A DNA stretch of 64,000 nucleotides from Eremophila alpestris peregrina (taxonomy: Eukaryota; Chordata; Aves; Passeriformes; Alaudidae): NCBI GenBank assembly GCA_009792885.1, contig WMCF01000025.1, positions 1,571,852 to 1,635,851 of the forward strand, read 5' to 3'. The notes under the pieces are model-generated. The model searched no databases. It saw only the letters and a program-made list of their open reading frames with translations, and was not told the DNA's origin. How positions within the stretch are numbered: position 1 is the first letter of the stretch; each line of letters opens with the position of its first letter. Position numbers and translations under genes: made by a program. This document shows positions 40,201 to 51,761 of the stretch, piece by piece.

Positions 40201-40915
40201 AAACAACAGCACACTATGAAAAACACCATATTCTGTCAGAAAGAAGCCAAATTCCACCCTGAACACTTTTTAGGGCTAACCTCTTCCTATATACCTTCAA
40301 CCAAAGACACCACATATATACATAAAATAGAAGACTATTATATATGTGAATGAGCTCTGACCTTCCTTCTGGCTTGTCCATATGACTAAAATAATGACAT
40401 CTGCTTAAGGTCAGAGGTCTGGAATATTCAAATGCTGTCCTTGTAGCACATGCATTCCAAAGGCAGGCTACACTGTCATGGATAATTATGACATCTAGTG
40501 TAGACACATCTGTTCCATTTACAGTAGTCAATTTTGGGTTTTTGAGCATAAATAGGAATAAACCTTGATCCTAGAACTGTAAGACATCTTAATTGTAATG
40601 GGAGATCTTTTTGGCAAGACTGATCATTTAAAATTAAGTGGAAACATGATTTTTTTTTAACTAATTGAATATTTTTCATTTGCAGTACATTGGATAATTG
40701 TACAAGCAGTCTAGGAAAGCTCTGTGCTGATGTTTCAACACAGAAAGATCTCACTAGAAAAGGACCATAAGAAATGAAAGGCTATATTCTAGTTACAAAT
40801 CATGTGATCCATTAGTAGGATGGGGGTAGGAGGGAAAGACATCAACATCACCATAGAGAAATGTTCTGCTAACTCAGTCTCGCCGCTTTTCTGAAAACAA
40901 GGAAATACATTTTCG
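34216..40915. other. Noncoding stretch, no supported gene
   Basis: No coding exon, RNA gene or clear repeat family was seen. The first few hundred bases after the CR1 are pyrimidine-rich and may include more of that element beyond recognition. A T15 run lies at about 38268-38282 and several A runs occur. A CpG-containing segment at about 36330-36420 stands out slightly but without recognisable motifs. Confidence 0.45.
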
Positions 40916-40918
40916 GGT

Positions 40919-41083
40919 CAGTGATTTTCAACTGTTTTCAATTCACAGATCCCTAAATATTTTCCAGCGGATATGCAGACCTTTGAATGGCAAAATGAAG
41001 CCCAAGGCAAAATGCTTGCTTTTCATCTTTACCTGCCATGGATTTCTCAGAGATGGTTCCCAGACCATCAGCTGAAAAATATT
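40919..41083. mobile_element. Possible ancient hAT-Charlie-like nonautonomous DNA transposon relic
   Basis: The left edge CAGTGATTTTCAACTG resembles the CAGTGGTTCTCAACC terminal repeat of hAT-Charlie-type elements. The right edge (…CCATCAGCTGAAAAATA) is roughly its inverted counterpart. The interior has text such as TTCACAGATCCCTAAATA and GGTTCCCAGACCATCAG, reminiscent of the 'wrong/right base' sections of such elements. No intact 8-bp target duplication was found. The match is by pattern only and the copy would be very old. Confidence 0.3.
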
Positions 41084-41089
41084 TTTAAA

Positions 41090-44000
41090 AGACATCTTTT
41101 CATCAGAATTTAGGTGTTTTGCTTAGAATACTGCTATCACAGCCTTCTTCAAAGGAAGGAGGAAGAAGAGACACCTTACTCGTGTTCTGTAGACAAGATT
41201 TCTTTGAACTGAAGTCACTGATGTGTTTTCAGGTCTCTTTGCTGTGCATGGGTTTAGGTACAAACTGCATTGCAAATCTTTGTTGTGTAGTTTATCAGCC
41301 TTCCGTTACACAGGAAAGCATGCCTGTCTACCCCAGGCTGACCTTCAGCAGGAGAGATCTGCACCTCATCTTGGATCACAGCCAGAATGTCTGGACTTAA
41401 CTTACAGCACCAAGTGAAATGTCAATACACAACTTGGGGCCCAGGGAGGTACATACCTGCTACCCTGGAGAAGTCCTGTGTGTCACCTCCATTTGCCCAA
41501 GAATTACCAGATGTGGAACTGACCTATACAACACTTTTTATTTATTTTAGTTGCCTGCAGAATTCTTTCCTTCCCTCAGTTCTGCTGGAGCCAGGGGAGG
41601 GCCTGCTGCTCTGACAGATGTGTAGTCCTCTCTGTATTTCCTTTGGGAGAATATCATCCACCCATTTAGCAACAGATACTACTCACAAAAAGGGCCCTGC
41701 CAGGATTATGTGGTCTATGAGGAGACTCTTCTACATGACAGATACCCCCTCAGGCACTTGGAAACAAAAGCATCTGTCTGCCCACTAAGCACTGAAGTTC
41801 CTGGAGCATTTAGCTCAATCCATGTTTTGTAGACACTTTGGTTTTGAAGATGCAGATCTCTACCACTCTTTACAGAGCGTTCTTGGTCAAGGCATTTGAA
41901 AGAAACAATCATTTCAACAGGGTTCTTCCTGGCTATGTACTTTCTCTTTCCCAATCTCTTTCCAAATTCTGACTAAAGGTTTGAGCTTCAGCTCTAACTC
42001 TGGTGTCTGTCACAGGCACATCATGGCTTCTGGTGACACACTGTACTACAGAGAGGAAAGGACAAAACAGCCACCATGCACTGGTGAAGGCCCAACCTAG
42101 ATGATTATGCAGGCTCTTTACAATAACAGCAATCCCTCCTCTCAATATTTTATACAGGAAATAATAATTCAAAAATACTCAGAGCAATTCTTATGTAGAG
42201 ATAGTGCAATTTGATAGAAAACACGAAGAAACCATGATAGATTGTTAAAATAATCAGAAAGAATTCTTATGTATTTATATGATGCAGGCAAGAATAATCT
42301 CATTTTTTTCAATGGTGGTTTTCATGTTAGCCATTTCCCCATCTGCAGAGTGTTAACAGTTCTTTCCCTTGCTAAGGAAATTTGTGGAAATCCCTTTCTT
42401 GGCAAATATCATCATCAAGGGGACAATTTCCCAGAGAAATCTGGCTCACATTCAAGATTCTTTGTGAGGATCAAAAATGGATCAAAAACAGGGGGAGAGG
42501 AATTCATGAGCACATCAGCCAGAAAAGTTGTATGCATCTACTCTTTCACTTGATCAAGAAAAATAAAATTGTTTTCTTTTAGACTCTGTCTGACTGACTA
42601 ACATTGTGGCTGAGTCAACACCTCTCATTTGCAACTGGGGACAACCATGGCATCAGTGACATCCAGATCAAGTACATGAAATAACACCAGAAATCTTTAC
42701 TGAGAACAAAAGATGCAGAACAGAGACTGGTACACTTTTTTCCCCCAACAAGTTATAACATCCTAAAATATCTAATGTTCATATTTGTATTACTATAAAT
42801 CTGCAAAGAACTCAAATAAAAACTTGACTCTAGAAATCAGTGGTCTGGAGCGGCTTCAAAGAATCATCGACTACTTCAGAAAAAAACCTTCTTATTTTTG
42901 GATGAAATACAATGTATGATTTTCCTTTATGTGGTCATAAAAGCCTACTGAGCATCTTTGTTAATTTACACAATGGCACTTGGGCCGCTTAGCTAGAGAA
43001 AATCGAAAGTCATCTTAGTAAAACTACTAAAAAAATAAATAAAAGAAATATGCTGTTGAAACTTGCATTAAAATTTATCACCCTTGGTTCATAATAATAA
43101 ATCCAATTTGAAATATACAGGTTTGTCTTTGCAAAGAATACTGCCACACATAGAGTAAAATATCTCTGATCACACCAGAAAGGGCCTCCTTACCACTGAT
43201 AACTGCCTGATCAGTGGGAGAGTTAACCCAAGAGACTCAGCCCTCCCAGCATTACGAACGAGTGCACTTTCCTTTGGTCTTAAAATGTGACTGTTTCACA
43301 GCACTTTGCAACTTAACTCTCCTGAGCTGATCACTTTTTTTATGTCAAAAGTGCACAAAAGGATTGTTACTCTGATTTGTGTGTTACATTTTCTTTGGCA
43401 GACAAGGCAAAAAAAAAAAAAAGGGGGGGGTGGGGGTAGTAAAAGATGGGGGTGGGGGAGGGGAAAGAGCACAAGGAAGAGATAGAACAGTTCCTGCCTC
43501 TGTAAGCATTCCCTGCGTCATTCCAATTTAAAGACACACTTTCTGACAAGCACCCTGGTGGTCGTGTTCATTGCAAGCCAAAGGATGAAGCAATTAAGGT
43601 GCAAGGATTACCCAGGCACAAAAAGCAGTCAGGATACAACAATTTTAAGCCCACGGTGGTGCTGTGGTATCAACTTCTGAAGCCCTAACTCTTCAGAAAA
43701 TCATGCTTTTCCAGCTCTGATTCCCTGTCAAAACAGATTAATGCACCATCAGTGGGTCCCAGCTGCCTTACTCCCAGCCCAGCGCCAGCAACATTTAGGG
43801 ACTATGATGTCCCAAATGCAGCTGGGTCCCAGCTCAGCCTGGGATGCATTCCTCAGCCTGTGAATGTGGGAGGCATGGCCTCAGCTGAGGGAACAGAAAG
43901 GGGAGCATTACACACAGCAGTCACTTATGTCCTATGCCCACCTCATCTCTGGATCCTCTATTGGGTACAGACTTCCTTCCCCCTGCCCCCCAAAGAAACT

Positions 44001-46830
44001 GTGACTAGGAGCCTGTTTTCCTGTTTAATCTTGCAAGGGTAGCACAATGCAAGCAAACTTACTACAAATTACTGCCCAGAGCTTGAAATTCTGGTTTCTT
44101 TGCAAAATAATCCCCCCCAAAAAACAACTGCTGACTCAGGAGCAGATGTAGTTGCATTTCCAGTGCCTGTGAGGTGAAGCTGTGGAACAGCCACTTCTGT
44201 TCATCCCAGAAGGTACAGACATCAGACAACAACCAGTCCATGCTGCACAACTGCCTGCACTCAGAAGACTAACCAAGCTAGGTGGTTTTGTTTGAAAAAA
44301 AAAGAGAAAAATGAAAAAACCCAACCAAACCATCCACAAAACCAAAAACCCCAAAATACACCCTTATTCTCTGTCAATTCAGCCACAAGCAGCACAGTCG
44401 TGCCTACTAACAGTGCTCTGAGAGCCTATAAATACCATGGGGACTACACTTGCAGTACGGAGCCCACTCACACTTTTTGTTCCCTGGCCTCCATCTCCTG
44501 ATGCTGGACAGATCTGCAGGGCTGGAAGGGCACTCCCAGGTTTTTGCAGCCAATGGCAGTAACATGGTAGCATCATTTGTTTCAGAAGCCAAACAATACA
44601 GAGAGGCCTCAGCTGTAGAAATCAAATGGCTTCCTTTGATCTGGAGAACCTGTTATCTCTACATGGCTGTCTTCACCACACATTTTTCTTTTTTGCTATT
44701 TAGGTACTACAGCACAAACTTCCTGGGCAGGTTATTAACCTGAAAGGACGCCGAGTAAATGAATTAAATAAATAAGTAGCCCCTTCAATATCCCAAACTC
44801 AGGCACTCATCCTCCAGAATGCCCTGCCCCACCCTTCTGTTAACAGTAATGTCATGGACATTCAAGTGACCTGCTCTACAGATCAGGGAAGCAAACCAGG
44901 AATAACCATCCTGAACCCCTTGGCTCTCAGCACAGTCTGGCAAGACAAACTCCCCATCTAAGAGTCCAAGACAAACTTTAGGAAGGAGCCACCCATTTAC
45001 CAAGCAGAGGGCAATCAAAGCCATGTCTCTGCAGATTCAGTGGCAGTAAAGTATGAGATAAGACTCTAGCACCAGGGTTTGGCAACTTCCTCCAAATGGT
45101 TTAAAATTTCTCCCTAAATTCTGTTATTTTCTCATTCCAGTTCAATTTCTGCAGTACTTCCCCTTTCCTCGGGATTCCTTTGGACTGCATTTCAACTTTT
45201 CAGTACTAACACTGCTCTCCCAGATCTCAGTGACTGCTAACTTCAAAAGGAACACACTGGGTTCTTTGGACTACTTAATGACATTCATTCTGGCACTAAT
45301 CTTAAAAGCACTTAATGCATTTAAAACTTTTTTTATTACTATTTTAAATAACCAGTATAGCCTAGCAGTCAAAATGGATTTGACAGATTGGCAAGGACCT
45401 CCACTACAGGAGGAAGCCAGCACATTTTAAAGACAGCTTGCCTTACTCAACCTCCACCTGAATTACAAGAGTCATCCTTGCAGCAAAATATTTCTTAAAT
45501 ATTACAGCAACTGTTAATTCTTTTCCAACTGAAGATGATGAAACAAATTAATCCCTGGCACAGACCAGTATGGAAGCAAGTAAGAAATGAGACCACTAAT
45601 GCAATGCTAAATCTGGGAAGAATAAGAAACCACCAACGGTGATATAATCGGCACATAACCTTTGAAGTGTTTACACCGGAATGGGTAGATGAATTTGATA
45701 ATCAAGCAACAAACTGATTTCTTACTAGTTCTGAAATTCTGGGATTCACTCAGGCCAGTATACAAGATACTAGTAGCGTGAGCTTTTCCACAGATAAGCA
45801 ACTCTGGAAGGAAGTAAAAGGTTCTAAATGTTACACAAGGGAGGAGCAGCAGCAGGAGAGAAAGAATTAGACAAGCAGGATAAATTTAGCTGAAAAAGAC
45901 TACTGAGCTGGAAAATGCACACTACAAGTAAATGACAGCAAGCTAAAATAAAGATCTTTTTAATTACAAAAGTTACTCCAGATGCCATTAATAGAACCAC
46001 ATGATATTTCTATGTAATTTGATTTATGAATGTAATTCATTGTTGTGTCATACAAACAGAAAACATTTTGAATTTAAGACAGATAAATTAGACAGTTCAG
46101 AGGTTTGATGTGCTGAAGGCATGAGTGTGAAGAACCAAACCAACCAAGTTTCTAAAAATGTAGAGGCCTCCTAAGCACAGAAACTGAAGTTGAGTTTCTA
46201 AGAGTCCTGTCAACAGCTGGTCTTACGTGTAGTTAATTTCTTTCTATTTTAGAACTATTATTTTGTTGCTCCCTTGAAATAAAAAAATGACAAATGCAGA
46301 TGAAAATTAACCAAAACTCAAACATATTGCCAGTAAAGAGGAATTATTTCTTAATTTATTTTTTTTTAATTCCACAAGCATTAAGTTCATGTACTTTGGG
46401 GGAAATATTTTCTACCTTCCCATTTGATTTGTCTTTGTCTACAAGAGATTAGTAATCCACAGACATTTGAAATGTGCTGATGCAGAAAGCAAGGGAATAT
46501 TTACTCACAATAAGTAAAGCTGTTCTTGCTTTAGGCTGGAATATAAGTGGTTCCAAATATTGTCTAGAAACACAGAGTGTGATGCCATCTGAAAATAGGC
46601 TCAGTATTTGATTGTAGATCAAAGATTATTTTGCAAGTTTAATCTGTTTCCACAAGAAGCAACTGCTGGTCTTTTTTGATGTGCATGTATCTCGTATAAA
46701 TCCAAGGAGGTAATAATTCCAGAGTACAAAGTCATGATGTGACCACAAATGAAATATCGCATGCAGCTCTTATCTTCACGTATTGCAAAAAAAGATATAA
46801 AATAACTAGGCATATACAAAGAAGGCTAAC
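41090..46830. other. Noncoding stretch, no supported gene
   Basis: No exon with paired splice sites and no RNA gene were found. It contains the poly-A/poly-G tract at 43409-43463 (see separate entry). A minus-strand open frame at 44785-45024 reads somewhat like protein but has no ATG context, splice sites or family resemblance and was not called. Confidence 0.45.
43423..43463 (+). other. Putative G-quadruplex tract next to an A14 run
   Basis: Five runs of four to eight G (43423-43430, 43432-43436, 43448-43452, 43454-43458, 43460-43463) are separated by loops of 1, 11, 1 and 1 nt. This satisfies the usual G4 rule with several alternative registers. It directly follows an A run. No gene or promoter is seen beside it. 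Confidence 0.8.
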
Positions 46831-46839
46831 TTAAATGAT

Positions 46840-47075
46840 ATAGGAATTGGAGGATACGACACCAAATATGAAGACAGACTAAGAAGCTAAAGTTCTATAA
46901 TCCAGAAAAGAGGATTGAGTCTATATCATAGTCTATAAATAACTTACAGGTAACAATATAGATGAAAGAAGAGAATTATTGAGAGTCCTGGTGGAGGGTA
47001 AGATGACAAGCAACTTCCTTGAGCTAAACAACGAAAAACTGAATAGAGGAATGTAGGCCAGACATTTGCAAAACC
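46840..47075 (+). mobile_element. Degenerate CR1-like LINE relic (sense orientation)
   Basis: The order of words follows the CR1 3' region: GAAGACAGACTAAGAAGCT (compare '..GACAGGCTGAGGGAGCT'), TAATCCAGAAAAGAGGAT (compare 'AGCCTGGAGAAGAGAAGG'), TCTATAAATAACTTACAGG (compare 'CTACAACTACCTGAAAGG'), and AAGATGACAAGCAACTTCC…GAGCTAAAC (compare 'ATAGGACAAGAGGCAATGG…CTCAAG…'). Decay is heavy, so the subfamily cannot be named. It lies about 0.7 kb from the antisense CR1 at 47788. Confidence 0.5.
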
Positions 47076-47787
47076 TAATACCCCACAGCAGCATGCAAAA
47101 TGATTGCATTTTAATCAAGGTGGAGTCACTTCATATGTGTGACCAGCTTCCCCTGCAAAAAGATCAAACTTCCAAAATAATCTTTGATCTCCAATGTGAC
47201 TTGTCTAATACATTCAACAGAGCAGCAGAGATCTACAAAAAGACAAGAAGTTAGCCTTATGATTAATATCAGAGATCCAAAAGGCTGCTTTGAATGGGGG
47301 GATGAGGGGGAAAGTCTGCCTAGAATATGATCTTTTAGTTATTTCACTGCTGAACATTCCAAATGGTTGAAACGAAAATACACCAGTTTTGAAAAGTTTA
47401 TTCCTACTGAAGCAAAGTGGTGATGGACACAGTAGTGTTCCTGTACTAACCACAAAACTTTCCTCCATCAATAAAAATATTATCTCCTTTCAGGGATGTG
47501 GAAAAAAATCCACAGATCAAGGTAAGTTTTTTCTATCCACATATGCTGCAAAGATTTTAATACTCCATTTCCAATTTCATGGACATACCACACACACTTT
47601 CCACTGGTCCCATCACAGAGACAATGTATCTTTGCAAAGTCAAACCTTTCTCCTTTCACCCCAACAGAAAGAGCCATCCAGATTTAAAACTCAGAAGATC
47701 TTCTGAAGAGGGCAGTGAAAGTCAGGAGAAATGGATGTAAAAAGAAGACAAAGCCTATGAAAACACAATTTCTACGGACAGAAGAAA

Positions 47788-48060
47788 CACAGAATCAGTA
47801 AGGCTGGAAAAGACCCTTACGATCAGTGTGTACAACCATTAACTGCCAAGACCAACACTATGTCCCTCAGTGCCACATTCACACATCTTTTAAATATCTC
47901 CAAGGGTGGTGACAAAACCCCTTCCCAGGGCAGCATGTTCCAGTGCCAGATAATCCTTTCAGTGAATAATTTTTTTTTCCTAATATCCAATCTAAATCTC
48001 TCCTGACACAACTGAAGCTGATTCCTCTGGCCCAATCACCTTGGAGAAACAGTTCTTATC
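47788..48060 (-). mobile_element. CR1 LINE 3' part, second subfamily (antisense orientation)
   Basis: The plus strand reads CACAGAATCAGTAAGGCTGG, AAAAGACCCTTACGATCA, CAACCATTAACTGCCAAGAC, ACTATGTCCCTCAGTGCCAC, CATCTTTTAAATATCTCCAA, CAGGGCAGCATGTTCCAGTG, CCTTTCAGTGAATAAT, CCTAATATCCAATCTAAA and CTGATTCCTCTGGCCCAATC. This is the standard antisense text of an avian CR1 group different from the copy at 33.9 kb. It is 5'-truncated at about 48060. No flanking target duplication is visible, as expected for CR1. Confidence 0.9.
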
Positions 48061-48084
48061 CCGATACAAGCTGGAGTAGAATTA

Positions 48085-48195
48085 CACATAATTTTCACAA
48101 TGAGATGCCATTTTGCAGACGAAGTCAACAGAAGAGTCTGGGAACATCACTGTGTCATCACAAAAATTGGATGTAGGAGGACAGAGGATCCCAGA
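48085..48195 (+). mobile_element. Possible MIR/CORE-SINE-like relic
   Basis: Next to the CR1, CCATTTTGCAGACGAAGTCA resembles the MIR word CCCATTTTACAGATGAGGAAACTG. Further on, GTGTCATCACAAAAATTGGA…GAGGACAGAGGATCCCAG resembles the AAGGTCACACA…GTGGCAGAGC.GGGATT part in the same order and spacing. Identity is low and this is pattern-based. MIR-type relics are known but sparse in bird genomes. Confidence 0.3.
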
Positions 48196-48973
48196 AATTC
48201 TCAGGGATTAGACAGCAACCTGTTCTCATTCTTCTGCTCAAACAAATTAATAGAGGAGAAATTCCGTCAGGGATTTTGTGGATATCTCATCCTCAGCATG
48301 TTCCTTGGATGTTACAACTGAGCAAGGCTATCTACAGCTTGGACTTTTATCACATTTGGTCTTCTGTACCCATGTTAAAATTCAGGAAAACCTTCAGAGT
48401 GTGTTCCAAAGAAGTAAGGCAGCACATGAATGGAATACATTGAAATAGCTGTTTCAATTTGCAAAAAATAACCAGCATATTAAAATAGAACTAGTTCCAC
48501 ATACAAGATCATTGCTTGCTAGGAATACAGATCAATGGCACTTCAGATTTACAATAAAAGGAAGATATTTATGTCTCAGAATCTCCTTTAATACCATTTT
48601 TGTCACAAAGTCACTATGCATATATACAAACCATAGGTATGTAAATTAGGCACTCAGTGCTTGCACAAAAGTATTAAATTTGACCAAGCATTAACTGGAC
48701 AATATAAGGTTAAAATTTTTATAGATGATGTCATACCTTGTTGATTACACATCATAAATTTTAAAAGGTATTTATTAGAACAAACACATTTCTGTAAGTC
48801 CTCCTTTTGTATGAGAAGCCTAGAGAGACTTACAGGCAGCAGCTATTCAGGGCTGCGGACATGAAAGCTTGCCTCAAACATGAGCTATAACTCCATTTTT
48901 GTTTATTACTGTAGCCTATCCATTTGACATCTACCTAATAAATGTTTTTAATGAAAATCATTCAAGTACACAC

Positions 48974-49130
48974 CCTGTTCGTTGGCTCTCCCCAGAGTGC
49001 TGAGGCTCATTAGGCAGATTATCTGTTTTCTGCAAGAGAGGTCTGCAGTTTTCAAATTTTGACTAATAATCTCTTGAAATAAGGCTTGCAGTTGAAGACA
49101 TGCTGAGCCAAACTCATCACTAGACTGAAT
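48974..49130 (-). CDS. Weak candidate exon of an unrecognised minus-strand gene
   Basis: After an acceptor (AAATCACATCAGCACAG) the minus strand stays open for over 50 codons with protein-like content (IQSSDEFGSACLQLQALF, then QEIISQNLKTADLSCRK). A modest GTGTGT donor would end it at 48974. If unspliced, the frame runs on to a stop at 48948. The Gln/Leu-rich helical pattern resembles that of the 18.0 kb candidate, but no domain is recognised and the donor is weak. It lies between the CpG-island promoter and the 18 kb exon candidates on the same strand. Confidence 0.28.
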
Positions 49131-49794
49131 CTGTGCTGATGTGATTTTTAAAGAAGTCTTTGCCCTTAGCTTTAGACACACTAGCAAGGCCAAAGTGCAA
49201 TTACTGTTAAGAAAATAAAAGTACCAAACCAAAACACCTTAAACTGAAACATTTCTTTGGTTATTCCAAGCAACAGAGTTTCTCAAACTTTTTTCAGAAA
49301 GCAGTAGTAACAGTGTAAATTAGTTTCTTTTTAAACTAAGGCAAACATACGCACACATTTTGCCCAATTTGCCCACATTTTAGAAACAAAAATATGCAGG
49401 AAATTTAAGGTAGTGTAAACCTGAGAAAGTTGTAGTTAAAGATTCCAGTTAATTTTTTCAATTGAGTAAGAATTAATATATTGGAAATCAACACAACCAA
49501 GAAAGGATTGTGAAAAAATCTCAAACTCCTCATAAAATAATCCCCCCATGTAATAAAATATAGGTATCTGAAAAATGTGAATTGCATTAGCAGCATAGGA
49601 ACTAGAAATGAATCTGATTTAAGGCGTATCTGCAATCTTTCAAGCTTGTCCTGTATATTTTAAACATATTATTTAGAAATAAAATTATTTTCCTGGCAGC
49701 TCAGCTATATTCTCATTGAGAGAATTGTATTTTGATGTATTTTTAAGTATGATCTCAGAGGCATACAGAGCTAAATTGAAGGTGACATTTTATT

Positions 49795-49826
49795 AGTAGC
49801 CATAGGCAACCCTAGTTATGGCTACT
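49795..49826. repeat. Inverted repeat, 10-bp perfect stem with 12-nt loop
   Basis: AGTAGCCATA and its exact reverse complement TATGGCTACT flank a 12-nt spacer. The left arm plus spacer (GTAGCCATAGGCAAC) also resembles an RFX X-box with one extra base. No transcript context is known. Confidence 0.85.
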
Positions 49827-49880
49827 TAAATTTTTATTTATCCCTCAATATATACGTGATCTGCTTTTAACTTTATTGAC

Positions 49881-49912
<32 letters not shown>
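49881..49912. repeat. (TAA)n microsatellite
   Basis: A perfect trinucleotide run of about 32 bp, ten to eleven units. It is probably polymorphic. Confidence 0.95.
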
Positions 49913-49914
<2 letters not shown>

Positions 49915-50456
49915 CGCTGGAGACTGGGTCATTGCTGTCTAGGGATGGGAAATCAGAAAGGTCACAAGGTAAAAGAAAACTCCATTTTCATAGGAACTTT
50001 AATGTATTTCTCCGAAGGGAATTCAAGTTGCTTTAGAAAGATTTAGACATATATTGATGGGCCCTTTACACCTGAGCCAAGTAAAAGCCCATCCATCTGT
50101 GCAGAATAATCTGTGTTTAATAAAAGCACAGTAAAAGAGATTCCTGTACACTTTTTTTGTAAAGCCTCTCTTGCATTTTACAGCCAGCACCCCACTCACT
50201 CCACACACTCACTCAAAGCATGATTGGGGTTGTTTCTTAACCAGTGGTAAAACAGGCAAGGAAAGGTCACCGTGCTGGGAGATTTCTCTTCAGATGATAA
50301 ACAGGATTAAAAGTGAATAGGTCCTGGTTAGCAGATCACCCTAAAAGGAAACCCAGGAATGACAAGGCACAGCCCAAAGTCCAAACTGTGTGTCAGCAAT
50401 CTCCTCCCAGCAAATCTGGGGTCAAGAAGTAACGAAGTAACTACCAACAAAATTGG

Positions 50457-50477
50457 ATATATACATGTATATGTACC

Positions 50478-50511
<34 letters not shown>

Positions 50512-50538
50512 CACACATACGCACACACATATATATGT
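50457..50538. repeat. Compound (TA)/(CA) microsatellite
   Basis: About 80 bp of alternating purine-pyrimidine sequence made of TA runs broken by TG, CC and CACA units. Such tracts can adopt non-B DNA structures and are prone to length change. Confidence 0.92.
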
Positions 50539-51739
50539 AATCCACCACAAGAGGTGTTCATACAATTGCCCAGTCAAAAACCAAAGTAAGCGAAGAGACC
50601 CCTGTCAAAATTTACCAAATCCAAAAGCTCAGGCTACCTTTGACAGAAAAAGGGTAATAACAGAAAATATGGAAAAATCAAGATAGGTCACTTAAATGGC
50701 CATACTTCTGCCTCTTATCATCTTTTCATTGAAATTAGAAACCAGGAAGAGAGGAGGGATATTTCTAAGAAATCAGAAAGTGTCATCCAATAAAATACGT
50801 TCACACAACTGCCAGGAGCTTGTTTCACACACTGGCTAGGAAGTACCACTGAGGAGTATTGCTTATCAGCTGGAACTCATCAGCTGGCCATGGATGTGAT
50901 CCTACTCTGCAGCAATATGGAACAAAACAGGTGAGCTCCTCTTATACTCAGTAACTTCCCTCTTAATAGCTGCAGAGGGAAGCAATTTGCATTTCCAGTG
51001 TTTAAGGTGACGCATTCTGCTCCACAGCCAGGCATCCCTGAAGTTACTGTGTCACAGCTCAAGATCAGTGCTTTCTAAAAGCATGCATTTCAAGGCATGT
51101 GGGGAATTACTCAGAAACTCTAGCTACCAATAAGAGGATGAATACCACGATGTCCCATATTAACTTATACCAGGACATGCCAACAGATTAATTGGTACTG
51201 AAGGTCCTAGAGATATATTGGCAATTAAGGTTCCGGTAAACAAACAGGAGGCCAACAGCAACACTGGTTGGAAGTGTAGGAAGCCACACCCAGCACATGA
51301 TGGTGGCCTCCAAGCAGACACCTCCAAGCACAGCTGCACGTCTGTCAGGACTGGGGGCTGCTTGGGGATCGGCTCCAGTCAGGCAATGGAAAAATAACAG
51401 CTTTAGGAGGTTCCACCATCATGGCTCATGCTGAAGTCTTTTGGCAGAAAAGTATAATTCCTACACAAACAAGAGAAGCTTCAAAAATTTAAGCAGCATT
51501 TTAAAACACGGGATCAGATTCTGAGAATCTTCCTTCTCCAACATTAGGACATTGGACTTTGTTACAAGCCAGTTTCAATAGCTCTTATAATTTTTATTCA
51601 GCTTCCTCCACCCCACCCCAGTCACCATGGGATGCTCACAGTAAATTAACAGTGACAGCCTCTTCAATACCGACCAGGCATCTCTGCTTCTGCACTGTGA
51701 ATGCTGATGGGGGAAGGAGGAAGGGGGAAACAAAGTACA

Positions 51740-51761
51740 TCTCTCTCTCTCTCTCTCTCTC
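51740..51761. repeat. (TC)11 microsatellite
   Basis: An uninterrupted dinucleotide run of 22 bp. Confidence 0.95.
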
